Source of the DNA: Schizochytrium sp. TIO01
Lineage: Eukaryota; Sar; Bigyra; Thraustochytrida; Thraustochytriidae
Reading direction: 5' to 3'
Assembly (NCBI GenBank): GCA_004764695.1
Contig: SMSO01000032.1
Location: 3,516,983 to 3,580,982, forward strand
Length of the DNA stretch: 64,000 nucleotides
Shown: piece by piece, positions 47,100 to 57,023 of the stretch
Layout: each line of letters opens with the position of its first letter
Position numbering within the stretch: the first letter of the stretch is position 1
Program-made: the position numbers and the translations under genes
Notes under the pieces: model-generated
What the model was told of the DNA's origin: nothing
The model's database searches: none
The model's input: only the letters and a program-made list of their open reading frames with translations

Positions 47100-47909
47100 A
47101 TGGCACATGAACTCGCCGGAGCACGTGCCCTTGAGGAGTATCGACTTGATGCAATTGTAAAGAAGCTGCGCGATGAGAAGGATCTAGTACACCGGCGCCT
47201 CGTAGGCGAAGAGGAGTTCGAGCGCGCGACGCTGGATAAAGTCAGGGTTCGGGCAGATGAGCGCTCTGCGATTGAGCGCAAGCATTTGAAATCACGCATT
47301 GAAGAGTTACAGCAAGAACTCGACAAGGAGAGAAAAGCTCGTCGATCTGCAGAACTGATGCTCTCGCAAGTCAAACAACGGTTAGGGACTCTTGAGGAGA
47401 ACAAGAGCAAACATGTTCATTCACGAATCGACGCAGAACTCAACCTGAAGAAGGAAAAGGAGACGCGAGAAAAAGTCGCCTCCCGCAAGCGTGAGGTGGA
47501 GGAGCGTTTTCTCAGACTTTTGCAAGCCTACCGAGACCTTGTGCAAGCGTATAACCAACTGAAGCAAAAATATGTAGACCTAAAAGAATCCAAAAATCTC
47601 ACTACAAGAGACAAGATTCGAATTTCAATGCAGAAAGTCCGAGATTTGTTCACCCAAGCTGAGGAGGACGACCCAGATCGCCTGCCTCCTATTGTGGCTA
47701 ATGCATATAATCAATATCACGTTTCAGGAGAAGACGAAGGCGAAGCCGATGATGATGAAGATGATGAGGAGGAGGACTCTTCCGATGCTGCTGCAATGTG
47801 TGATTTCTGCGGAGAAGGTGGTGTTTGCAAAGGCTTCCAGTGCGCCCCGAACACCACTGATATTTGTATCTGCGGGCACGAACGCGACGCGCATGATTTT
47901 ATTACGTGA
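47100..47909 (+). CDS. Coiled-coil protein with C-terminal Cys/His-rich tail
   Basis: A 269-residue protein. Residues about 10-185 are almost all charged helix with heptad-like spacing (HLKSRIEELQQELDKERKAR, SRKREVEERFLRLLQAYRDL), predicting a long coiled coil and dimerisation. An acidic run (about 212-232) follows. The tail has C-x2-C-x5-C-x4-C-x7-C-x-C-G-H-x4-H (about 234-265), which looks like a small zinc site. The CxCGHxxxxH ending resembles the tail of FAM221-type proteins, but I would not name it from that. The A at -3 supports the start. The gene converges with the RING gene, with only 294 bp between stops. Function is unknown. Confidence 0.8.
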   Translation: MAHELAGARALEEYRLDAIVKKLRDEKDLVHRRLVGEEEFERATLDKVRVRADERSAIERKHLKSRIEELQQELDKERKARRSAELMLSQVKQRLGTLEENKSKHVHSRIDAELNLKKEKETREKVASRKREVEERFLRLLQAYRDLVQAYNQLKQKYVDLKESKNLTTRDKIRISMQKVRDLFTQAEEDDPDRLPPIVANAYNQYHVSGEDEGEADDDEDDEEEDSSDAAAMCDFCGEGGVCKGFQCAPNTTDICICGHERDAHDFIT

Positions 47910-48203
47910 AGAAAGTTTCACGAGTAACACCAAGTACAAATGATCATTTAAAAAAAAGTTGTATTTATTTATAGTGCAAAAGATCGTGTGCATCTTTTCT
48001 TAAATTCATATTCATATTTTTCCATCTTTGGGGAGAGGAAGGAGAACTAAATACGAGTGAATACATGAGACGTCAGTACAGGTTATGTCAGAGATCTCGA
48101 AGTCCTATATGGCGCTTTTCGTTCGAAAGATCTTTTTTGAATCCTTGTTTGACCGGATCCTAAATTAAGGTTTCTGGTTTATAATGTCAACAAATGGATC
48201 ATT

Positions 48204-49802
48204 TCACAAAGATATCGATCCTTCGTTGAGATTGACTTTAATATGCTTTTCTATTTTTGTTCGGCACATTGGGCATTTTCTTTGGACAAGGTTCTTCATA
48301 CAAGGTAGACACATGCACATGTGGTTGCAAGGTGAGCAAACAACTGACCGCGGTCGATCTTGGCAAATAATGCATCTCACCGTGTCAATCAAACCTGAGA
48401 GTTGATCAGTCATTCGTAAATCCTTTTCGCGTCTCACAAGGCGTGCAGTATGCAACAGCGTGGCCATAAGCTGTTGAAGTTCATCTCCGTCTACACTCGC
48501 ATTTAGTTCACTTGCAGTTCCACGAAAGCGCTTCAACTGAGCCTCGCAAAGCTCGCCTTCCTCAAGTGTAGATTGTAGATTGTCCTGAAGGCGAGCAGTA
48601 TCTTTGGAAATCTTGTTCATTTGAAACTCCCATGTACTTCTAGCAAGGTTCTTAATGCCTTCTTCCTCTGCGAGCTGCTCTTTAAGAACTCTCAAGGTTG
48701 CCGCACATGCGCCATCCGTTCGCTTACTTTGCACGGCCCACTCTGCGTCAAAACCGTCGATGAACCCAGCTGTCATTTCACTCAATGAGGCATTTCGTTC
48801 TCGCTCAGCAGCTTGCAACAAGGCGTCATCCTGAGCTCGAAAGGCAGTTTCAGTGAGCTTGGGTGTAACTGGAGGCGGGGTCTGCACCGGAGTGTCTCGC
48901 GAACTTTCATCTCGCATGTCTCGCATGGTAATTTCACTGAGTTCGTCTCGAGTTGCATTGCTATTTTCCCCAGTACTTTGTCTATCAATGCTTTCTTGGC
49001 TCATGCGACTGTTTTGATCATTTCCACCGTATTGCCATTCATTCCTTGAGCAAACAGAGAACTGGCTAAACGCCCCATGCGAGTCTAGCGAGAGGTCTGG
49101 AGGATTTTCAAAGCTTGAGGCACCTTCTACGAATCTCCGAGGCCGAGATCGATCATGTGAAATGGTATCTACCTCCGAAGGTCCTAAGGATCCTTCCCCA
49201 GAAGCACTCAAGGCAGATCGTTTGCAACGAGAAACATCAACCCCGCTTGTTATCTTGTTTGTGGTTGCAGGTTGGCCTCGAAATGAATTTCGAAGTTCGG
49301 CAGATGCTCCATGAGAGATGGTCCCACGTTTTACTACCTGGTTCATCTGAAATTTATTTGGCAAAAGTTGTCTTCTCAGACTTGGATTGCCCATGCTACG
49401 ATTGCTCGTGGCACCAAATGCGTTGATATTGTTAATGCTGCTGTTGCTCAAACTTCCATTGCCGCCATCTCTTATTAGATTCACCTCTAGGTCACTTCGG
49501 CTATGATTGCTACTTTTCTTGATACTGTATGGTGAGACTGGACTTTTGCCAGGGCCTTTGCTATGGTGTCCACTGCTGCTAAGCATTCCATTGTTTATGT
49601 TGTTGTTTATATTGTTGTTGTTGTTGTTGTCGTGGTGGTGCTGGTGGTTGTTATTGACGCCGTTGCTGCTGCTGCTGCTGCCGCTACCGCCGTTGTTGCA
49701 TGCTAGACGTACGCTGGTTGATGTGTCTGAGCTTTTCCGGCTTGCGGTCGACTCAGCATTCTTTTTCTGGGCCTCGAGGGCCATCTTTTTGCCTCGCGAC
49801 AT
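48204..49802 (-). CDS. RING-finger E3 ubiquitin ligase
   Basis: A 532-residue protein from the ATG at 49802, in an AAGATGT context. The frame is open to 49829 without an ATG. The C-terminus carries a RING-HC domain (about residues 477-520): CIIC, then SPCNHMCMCLPC, then KCPMCRT. It fits C-x2-C-x11-C-x-H-x3-C-x2-C-x8-C-x2-C, the spacing of MULAN/neuralized/IAP-like rings that recruit E2 enzymes. A coiled coil (about 360-450) precedes it and probably dimerises the protein. The first 350 residues are Ser/Asn-rich, with long Asn and Ser runs, and likely disordered. No membrane segment is seen. Substrates are unknown. The ring sits about ten residues from the end, as in many C-terminal RING E3s. 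Confidence 0.88.
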   Translation of the reverse strand: MSRGKKMALEAQKKNAESTASRKSSDTSTSVRLACNNGGSGSSSSSNGVNNNHQHHHDNNNNNNINNNINNGMLSSSGHHSKGPGKSPVSPYSIKKSSNHSRSDLEVNLIRDGGNGSLSNSSINNINAFGATSNRSMGNPSLRRQLLPNKFQMNQVVKRGTISHGASAELRNSFRGQPATTNKITSGVDVSRCKRSALSASGEGSLGPSEVDTISHDRSRPRRFVEGASSFENPPDLSLDSHGAFSQFSVCSRNEWQYGGNDQNSRMSQESIDRQSTGENSNATRDELSEITMRDMRDESSRDTPVQTPPPVTPKLTETAFRAQDDALLQAAERERNASLSEMTAGFIDGFDAEWAVQSKRTDGACAATLRVLKEQLAEEEGIKNLARSTWEFQMNKISKDTARLQDNLQSTLEEGELCEAQLKRFRGTASELNASVDGDELQQLMATLLHTARLVRREKDLRMTDQLSGLIDTVRCIICQDRPRSVVCSPCNHMCMCLPCMKNLVQRKCPMCRTKIEKHIKVNLNEGSISL

Positions 49803-50336
49803 CTTAGAAACCTGAGCTCCACACAGCAATGGGAGAACTGGTCTGCACGCACAAGTTGGCAGGAGCAGAATCGCCCAAACTCGGAGTGGTGGTTGAGTTG
49901 TAAAAAAAGTTTTAGGTATTTAAAAAAAGAAAAAGAAAAAAGAAAAAAAGTTAATTTACCAAAAATATTATTTATTTTATTTTATATTAAAAAACTATAC
50001 GTCTACAACGATTGCAATTCTATCAAACTATTCTACCTCTTTTTATGGGTCTTGGCAACACACATTTCATGGTCAATTTATTTTAAAGTTGACGGTTCGA
50101 GATCTCTTTTAGCGCTACAGTGCATGCAAACTAAAAAAGTGCTTAATCCTTAGTACTATAGTACCAAAGTTCGAAATGTGTCTATCATTCCAAGCAAAGT
50201 TATGGTAAGTGTATTCTGAAAGGTGAAACAAGATAAGTCTTGAGGTAATACGAATAAAAGCTACGCAAACCTTGATTACTAGCTTGCAGGCTCATTCAAT
50301 TCTTATAGAATAAATTACATTATTAAATTGTGAATT
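49803..50336. other. AT-rich spacer
   Basis: It lies between the start of the RING gene and the stop of the IQ/WW/B-box gene, both minus strand. It is AT-rich with A-runs, and probably holds the RING promoter and the 3' untranslated region of the next gene. No gene is seen. Confidence 0.6.
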
Positions 50337-53300
50337 TTATCTAGTTGAACCTCCAGATGAAAACCTGTTGGTCAACATGGTGAAGCGAGACTTTGTCTGT
50401 TTCTTAGCAGCATTGGGATCGGCCTCTAAACGTGCAAGACGCTTGCGAACCTTTTCTGTATCTTTTAGATACTTTTCTTGCTCTTCGAGCCGATGCTTCT
50501 GTTCAAGTTCTTGCTGAAAACGGTACATGACTAAGGCCTCAATTGCTGCAGCCTTTTCGAGCTTCTCCGATCCGGTGTACTCCGGACCATACTTAATTCC
50601 TGCTTGCTTGCATTCAGCCACAAGATGTTTTGCATTTGAAGAACCACGGAACTCCTTTGTAGCCTTGTTGACACGCTTTGTAAATTCTTCATTGCTTAGC
50701 TGTTCCACAACTTGACGATGCATGTCTTTACGAATCTCTGCTCGAGCATCTGCCATTTGCTGAATAAGCATATCTGTGTATGCATTTTTTGACAACTCAG
50801 TACCATTCAAAGCTGCATCGATGCCTATGTCTTTACTGGCTTCGTCACGGAGCATGCGCTCGAGGTACGCCTTTTGCTCAAAAAAGGTCTCTTCTTCTAG
50901 ACTTCGTTTCATTTTCACTAGACTAAAGATCTTATTTCTGCGCGCATTGTTGGCACGGAATGGCTTGAAGGTCTCTGCAATTTCATCCTCCACATCTTGA
51001 CGCCCAAGCTCTGCTTTCCAATCTTGCATAAGAGAAAGCTCATTCTCGAGGGCTTTGATTTGTTCTGCTGCAGGATTAGGCTCTTCTTCAGCGGCTTCTC
51101 GTTGCTGCACGCGTTCAAGACCACGACTAGTAGGTAATCCTGCATCCTCGTCATCTTCGCGCTCCTGAATAACAGCAGGCTTCTCCCAGGTAGATTCCTT
51201 GCTAAAATCGTTGAAATAATAGTACCTTGCTGATGCAACATCGTACATCTTCCTCCAAACAGCATACTCATTTGCAGGTGACCATGCGTGCGTGACACGC
51301 CGCCCTTTGGAGTGATACTCCGCGTAGCATTCGTCACAGTAAATATCTCCACAATGCTTGCAATTCTTTGTAGCAGCAACAAGATCGCAGTACGGACACC
51401 AACGATCGCCATACCCTAGGTCTGGCTTCGTATATCGACAAAGATTTTCACACTCGTGCTTTTTACGTTCAGGAGAATTATGCAGCCTTTCCCAACATTG
51501 ATCACAAAATGCATCGCCGCACGGTTTACAGAATCGATTAGCAAGCTGCTTTTCGCATCCAATGCAAACAGTCTGATCCTCGAGCTCTTCAATAACATAT
51601 CTGGAGTGATTTTTGCTTGGGCCTTTTGCATGAAGGCGCTCATTACATTCTTCGCAAAAGACCTGGTTACACTGATGGCAAAATAATGTTGCAGGTTGAT
51701 TGCATGTAGCCTTTTTCGATACCCATGGAAGTAACTGCCGACAGAGCAACGTGGAAGCACTACAAGCCGTTCGCTTAGCTTCTATAGCCTGTTTTAATGC
51801 ATCTGCTTTGGCCTTGCGTGCGTCATCTCTTGCGTTACGAGCTTCTGCCTCAGCAATGTTGTAAGGAACCTCCCATTGACTCCAGCCCGATATTTCATTC
51901 CAGTAATAAACTTCGGATTCTGGATCATTTTCATCACAATGAACCTTGACCCAAGCTTTCTCAATTTCTTTCTGACGGCTATCATACTTGATAATGCGCT
52001 CCAGGGTATCGAGGCTCTGAAAGTGTTTTGCCCAACCTGGTGGATGAAAACCTTCCCGCTCCCGCTTTCTTTTGCGTTGACGAACTGCAAAGTCATATGC
52101 TTCTTTCTCAAAGATAGTTTTAGCAGTCCGTCGACGGTCTTGCCTTGCCTCTTTCCTTTCCATTCGTCGTTTATCCTTTTCCATCTTGATTTTACGTTCA
52201 TACTTGTACTCTTCCTTGAGAACACGGTCATGCTCTCTCTTCATGAGCTCTGCAAAGCGTTTTCGGCCTTTGTGTGATCGCCATACGCGTTGAATATACA
52301 GAGCACATTTCGCTTGTTTATCAAGAAACTTACGGCGCTCTCGGAATCTTTTTTCTAGATCTCGCTTGGCAAGAATACGCCGCCAAAATATTTGCAATCG
52401 GTAGGCTGCCCGGTTGAGACGAGCTCGATGCATTGCAAGCTTGGCAAGGTAGACGCGAACGCACCGTTGTATCTTGGATGCGATTTCGCTGCGGTATGCG
52501 TGAATCAATGCTTTGAACTTTCTACGAGCTAAGATGATGCGAGCTCGACATTGAATAAGTCGTGCAGCCCGAGACCTTCGGGTCATCTTCCAGACAAGAT
52601 CAGCTTCACGCCGATTCCGCGCTCTTTTGGCATTCATCCGGGTAAAGCGAGCTTGTTTGCGGGCTAAATATGGTCGTACTAGCACAGCTTGAACAACAAT
52701 AGCTGCGTGATTCATTCTTAGTTCTTGATACTTGAGTCTAGCTTGCATGCCTCGCACATGACGCTGAATGCACGTCGCGGATTTCTTCTCAAGGGCTTGT
52801 TGCTTGAGGAAAGCAATACGGGCTGAACGGCAACGTGCTAGTTCTTGACGGGCAAATGAACTGCGCAGCATGCATTGAATTTTTCGTGCACCATAAAATC
52901 GACGCATGGTGTATGCTCGTCTCATTGCCCTGTGGCTCCGAACAAGACACTGAATAATAGTGGCCATCTTCGCAACAAGACGACGTCTTTGTTCGCGTTT
53001 ACGATTGACTTTGCGAACCGCTAGCCATCCCCTTGTTGCGTGTTGAATAATGATACTTGCTTCTGAATAAAGGCGCAAACGGTGAGTTTTACGACGAACC
53101 ACAAATCCACGGACAATTCTTTGAATTTGTGTAGCACATTTGTTCTGGAATTCCAGCTCCTTTCGGCGAGCATTGCAGCGTTGCGCAAGCTCGTACTGTC
53201 CTTGGCAATTCCACCAGAAGATCTGAATCCGCTCAGCTGCGAGGTGTTTTCGCACAATCTCCTGAGCAAGTTGAGCTTTCCGAGTTTTCACACATTGTTT

Positions 53301-54491
53301 AGCGAGAACGTACCGTCCAAAGCATTGAAGCGTCAGGCGCGCTCTGTCTCGTCTTGCTTGAGCTTCCCGTTTTTCTCGTTCCCGTTTTGCTGCAATTTTC
53401 ATGCTGAGTGCATAACTTCCGTGTTTGATACGCCAAAACTTTTGAATTTTCGATGCAGCTCGTGATAAATATTCACGCTCCCGTTGTAAAAGATGAGAAC
53501 GATTACGACCAATAAAACCGCGACCAACGCGCTCAATTTTAAGAGCTGCTTTCGACCTAGCAACAATTTTCTTCCGCAGTCTGCTTTCTACTTGCTCACG
53601 CTCATAGCGTGCTTTTTGAGCCCGTGCTTTGGCAGCTCTTCTGCGATAGGTACGCTGAATTCTGACTGCCGCTTGTTCTAGACGCAATTGATGTGCCTTC
53701 CGGGTGGAAAGAAAAGCCACATGACGATGAGCGCAATATTTCCTGTATATGAGTTGAATTTGAGTGGCTGCAGTATCGCAGGTGGCCACACGATCTCGCT
53801 GGCGCTGCTTATATAGCTTCATGAGAGTGGCTCGTCTATGTAAAAAGGCCGTAGCGCAGACAGCGTTGCTATTTCTCTGGCGCTCACGATCAAGCGACGC
53901 CGCCCTTTTTGTAGCTCGGCGGCGCCCTTTAAATCCGCGATAGCAACGTTGTATATCGAGTGCAGACTTTTCTCGCTGAAGTTCTGCAAGGTAGTCAACT
54001 TGATCTTTCCAGTGTAGGAGATAGACGCGCGGCTTTCCTTGCATTGCTCGCTTTGCAAGACGTTCTAGTGTATGGAGACTTTTAGCCTGTTTGACAAGCA
54101 GCTCCATTTCGTCGCGTTTTCTAGCTTCTTCCTGCTCAAGAAGGTGTATATGTCGCCTCCATCGTTTCCAGGCGAGAAGTTTGGCTTGGTATTGCATCCG
54201 CTTTAGAACATCAATGACAGCTCGGCGCATGCGATCCCTGCATTCTTGAATGTCGCGCTCAAACAAATATGTCAATGGCAGGATTTTGCGGGCAGCTACA
54301 ACGGACGCCTCCACAGCCTGGCTTTGTCGCATTTCCGCGAGCACATGCTTCCTTAGCTCTCGGTCGAGGGAGCGCCCTTCTTTACTCCATTCTTGCTCAA
54401 TCCTGCGTCGAGCGAGTTTGGCCACGATATCTTTACGGTTTTTTTCTGCAACATCCTGCGCAGTAGACCTTAGCCGAGGCGGGGACGACAT
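50337..54491 (-). CDS. IQ-repeat, WW and triple B-box-like protein
   Basis: A 1,384-residue single-exon protein. From about residue 175 to 750 there are roughly seventeen IQ-like motifs (for example DIQRCYRGFKGRRR, CATQIQRIVRGFVVRR, CIQRHVRGMQARLK), most at 20-25 residue spacing and embedded in Arg/Lys-rich helix. This region should bind calmodulin or similar light chains. A WW domain follows (about 850-885; YYWNEISGWSQWEVP). Three B-box-like zinc fingers come next (about 930-966, 972-1014, 1032-1070; each with paired Cys plus C-x2-C and a final H). A second WW domain (about 1078-1106; RYYYFNDFSKESTWEKP) precedes a C-terminal coiled coil. No catalytic domain is seen. A cytoskeletal or centrosomal scaffold is an inference from the IQ array. 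Confidence 0.9.
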   Translation of the reverse strand: MSSPPRLRSTAQDVAEKNRKDIVAKLARRRIEQEWSKEGRSLDRELRKHVLAEMRQSQAVEASVVAARKILPLTYLFERDIQECRDRMRRAVIDVLKRMQYQAKLLAWKRWRRHIHLLEQEEARKRDEMELLVKQAKSLHTLERLAKRAMQGKPRVYLLHWKDQVDYLAELQREKSALDIQRCYRGFKGRRRATKRAASLDRERQRNSNAVCATAFLHRRATLMKLYKQRQRDRVATCDTAATQIQLIYRKYCAHRHVAFLSTRKAHQLRLEQAAVRIQRTYRRRAAKARAQKARYEREQVESRLRKKIVARSKAALKIERVGRGFIGRNRSHLLQREREYLSRAASKIQKFWRIKHGSYALSMKIAAKREREKREAQARRDRARLTLQCFGRYVLAKQCVKTRKAQLAQEIVRKHLAAERIQIFWWNCQGQYELAQRCNARRKELEFQNKCATQIQRIVRGFVVRRKTHRLRLYSEASIIIQHATRGWLAVRKVNRKREQRRRLVAKMATIIQCLVRSHRAMRRAYTMRRFYGARKIQCMLRSSFARQELARCRSARIAFLKQQALEKKSATCIQRHVRGMQARLKYQELRMNHAAIVVQAVLVRPYLARKQARFTRMNAKRARNRREADLVWKMTRRSRAARLIQCRARIILARRKFKALIHAYRSEIASKIQRCVRVYLAKLAMHRARLNRAAYRLQIFWRRILAKRDLEKRFRERRKFLDKQAKCALYIQRVWRSHKGRKRFAELMKREHDRVLKEEYKYERKIKMEKDKRRMERKEARQDRRRTAKTIFEKEAYDFAVRQRKRKREREGFHPPGWAKHFQSLDTLERIIKYDSRQKEIEKAWVKVHCDENDPESEVYYWNEISGWSQWEVPYNIAEAEARNARDDARKAKADALKQAIEAKRTACSASTLLCRQLLPWVSKKATCNQPATLFCHQCNQVFCEECNERLHAKGPSKNHSRYVIEELEDQTVCIGCEKQLANRFCKPCGDAFCDQCWERLHNSPERKKHECENLCRYTKPDLGYGDRWCPYCDLVAATKNCKHCGDIYCDECYAEYHSKGRRVTHAWSPANEYAVWRKMYDVASARYYYFNDFSKESTWEKPAVIQEREDDEDAGLPTSRGLERVQQREAAEEEPNPAAEQIKALENELSLMQDWKAELGRQDVEDEIAETFKPFRANNARRNKIFSLVKMKRSLEEETFFEQKAYLERMLRDEASKDIGIDAALNGTELSKNAYTDMLIQQMADARAEIRKDMHRQVVEQLSNEEFTKRVNKATKEFRGSSNAKHLVAECKQAGIKYGPEYTGSEKLEKAAAIEALVMYRFQQELEQKHRLEEQEKYLKDTEKVRKRLARLEADPNAAKKQTKSRFTMLTNRFSSGGSTR

Positions 54492-56024
54492 TGTAGCCTT
54501 GTCCTCCTATTCTCACTCGCTCACGTGCCTCGCAGGCATGCCGTCTAGCTCATGGCAATGGGCTTTTACAAACACTCACAGCATTTATAGATGCCTCACT
54601 TTAAAAAATGTGTTCGTTGAGACAAGGGACTATAACATTGTGTCCCCATATAGCGTTATTTGCTAAATATTGTGGAAGTCTTGCTGGGCGTTGTTGTGTC
54701 GATATTGATTTACTTGAGATGGGAGTAATTCAAAGGGATGCCAAGAGCAAGTGCATGTTACATATTTTACATTTTTGTATGTTCTCTATGCTAGCCCTTC
54801 TTCTTTGCTCGTTCTATGAAGTTTGCAGTCTTGTTATAGATGTGGCTGGAAGGACGAAAGAGGACCAAAAGTTACATGTTGGAAACAAGTGAAAAGAAGT
54901 CATTCGATTTTCACTTATTGCGATTATTCGGTGAGTCATGTTCAATATTACAATAGAGGATAACAAACTTTGGAACATGGTTTGGACGGTTGCATACTTC
55001 CACGCGATCTCATATACTCGTTTTTCAGTTAATGTTTGTTAATTTCTATGGTATCTTCTACATTATTCTTCCCCGTCATTTATGTTAAAGTGAAAGCTCT
55101 GGGTATCAAATTATCCGTGTCTAAACTCTGTGCGATTATTTAGCTCATAGAATCGCGAAAGCATAACTTATGATAGATCTCGATACGGGTACTTCCTGAA
55201 AACAACAATCTTTTGAACGTTAATGTTAATCTTGGATACTAGTTTTAAAACAAGTGAACTTGTAGGTTTTTGGTTGCAACTGGTCCTCCCTCCCTGCAAA
55301 GCTTTTGGCCTCACGCCAAGCATAGTAAATACCGCCTCGAGAAGAGCCAGCTTAAATGTGCATAAATCTCAAACTTGTCTGCCCAATTCCCAGCTCTTCT
55401 CGGATGAAACCTTAAGTCTATGTACTAAAGAACCACCAAAGAATCTATGTGCAAGACTGTCCTCCCTCTTCAGTGGAAAGTAAATCAAAGTAGACCAGAG
55501 CCGGCCAGAGCCAGTCTATTTTATCAGTATAATTTGATCATATAATTATTATATTTTAAAAAATCTTGAAAAAAAATCAAAGTTAAAAAACAAAAATACT
55601 AATGATTACAAGCAAGAATAGTAAATCAGTGTTTCCTTGCAACTGGGAAGTATAACCTACTACCCAGACATTAAAACAGTCCAATGAACTCCATACGTAC
55701 ATCTTAATGTCTATGTCGCTCGGGATGTTAAGATCTAAAGAGGTCGCTTTTCAAGATGAGAGAGGGACCCTTAGGTAATACTCTTACAATAACCAAAAAA
55801 AAAGGATCTGCTAACTCCTATCTAACAGGTATGGTACCTCTAAAAGAGCAAGAAAAAAGCTTTTAAGTAGTAATGCGTGGCATGCACCAAATCAGAAATC
55901 AAGGCTATTTCCATCTGTGCCCTCGCCGCCCTTCAGCCCTTCACAGCGGGTTTTACTTCTTCCACACGTTCTTTCAAAGTTTCTCGTCACCTCCGTCCCT
56001 TTATCCGTCGCATTCGTTGTCCTC
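54492..56024. other. Divergent spacer between IQ and OTU genes
   Basis: A 1.5-kb head-to-head promoter region. It is AT-rich (especially 55500-55620) with no frame above 95 codons that shows a domain. No repeat array is seen. Confidence 0.55.
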
Positions 56025-57023
56025 ATGGAGGCATCATCGAGCGCAGGTGTTGTCCATGAAGAGGACGATGCCCTTTCCTGCAGCTCTTCCGTCGCTGAGG
56101 CTACTCCTGAGGTTCTCGCCGCTCGTGAAATCATCGCTACCGGTCTTTCTGAGGGCAAGTCGGCCCAGCAAATCAAAGAGGTCTTGCAAAGCAAGCACAA
56201 ATCGGAGCGTAAGGCCCTCCGCAAGTCCTGCAATGATGCCCTGAACGGCCTCAAGGGCGCAGAGCGCGACGCTGTCGAGTCTAAAAATGCTTCCAGCCGC
56301 GAAAGCGAAGCCTCTCGGCATAAACTTGAAATGGATGCACTTGACGCTGAACTGGAGTCTGCTCTCGCAGAGCTCGAGATCTCTGGCAAGGGAGCTTCGA
56401 ATGCATCCGCCCCAAACATTACGAGGGCTCAAAAGCGCCGCGAGAAGAAAAAGTCAGAGCAGAAGTCTGCTTCGGAACGTCTCGCAGCTAGGCAGGCAGC
56501 GGCAGGGCCGAGTAGGCGGGATCGAGAGCTAGAAGCCCTCGCAAAGAAGCTTGATGTTGAAGGGTCTTGCATCAAGGAAGTTGAAGCTGATGGTCACTGT
56601 TTGTACAGAGCTGTTGCAGATCAACTTGTGCAAAGGAAGCAGACGAATGTTGGAGAGTCAAAGGAACCGCATAAACTTTTGAGGACCATGTGTGCGCAAT
56701 ATATGCGCTCGCATAGAGCCATGTTTGAGCCCTTCATTGCTGTGGAGGACGAGGGTGGCGAACAAGGGGCCAAGAGCTTTGAGGAGTACCTGAACACCGT
56801 GCAAAACACATCTGAGTGGGGCGGACAGCTGGAACTCAGGGCACTAGCTGGAGCACTACAAACGCCGATCAGGGTCCTTTCGGCGACCGCTCCGGATGTG
56901 ATTATGGGAGAGGACTTCTCGGGAGAACCACTGCGTGTTACATTTCACCAACACTTCCTCACACTTGGAGAGCACTATAACTCAGTTCAGCCTAAATCCA
57001 ACACCACTGAGGATGACTTTTAA
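56025..57023 (+). CDS. OTUD6: OTU-family deubiquitinase, OTUD6-type
   Basis: A 332-residue protein from the ATG at 56025; the frame is open to 55917 with no earlier ATG. The OTU cysteine-protease domain spans about 175-325. DGHCLYRAV holds Asp189 and the catalytic Cys192, and GEHYNSV near the end holds the catalytic His317. FEEYLNTVQNTSEWGGQLELRALA is the conserved OTUD6 middle. The N-terminal half is a charged helix (HKSERKALRKSC, HKLEMDALDAELES) followed by a Lys/Arg-rich KRREKKKSEQKS, as in OTUD6A/B. The family removes ubiquitin from proteins in the cytosol; OTUD6B is linked to translation and the proteasome in animals. All three active-site residues are present, so activity is expected. 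Length matches human OTUD6B. Confidence 0.92.
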   Translation: MEASSSAGVVHEEDDALSCSSSVAEATPEVLAAREIIATGLSEGKSAQQIKEVLQSKHKSERKALRKSCNDALNGLKGAERDAVESKNASSRESEASRHKLEMDALDAELESALAELEISGKGASNASAPNITRAQKRREKKKSEQKSASERLAARQAAAGPSRRDRELEALAKKLDVEGSCIKEVEADGHCLYRAVADQLVQRKQTNVGESKEPHKLLRTMCAQYMRSHRAMFEPFIAVEDEGGEQGAKSFEEYLNTVQNTSEWGGQLELRALAGALQTPIRVLSATAPDVIMGEDFSGEPLRVTFHQHFLTLGEHYNSVQPKSNTTEDDF

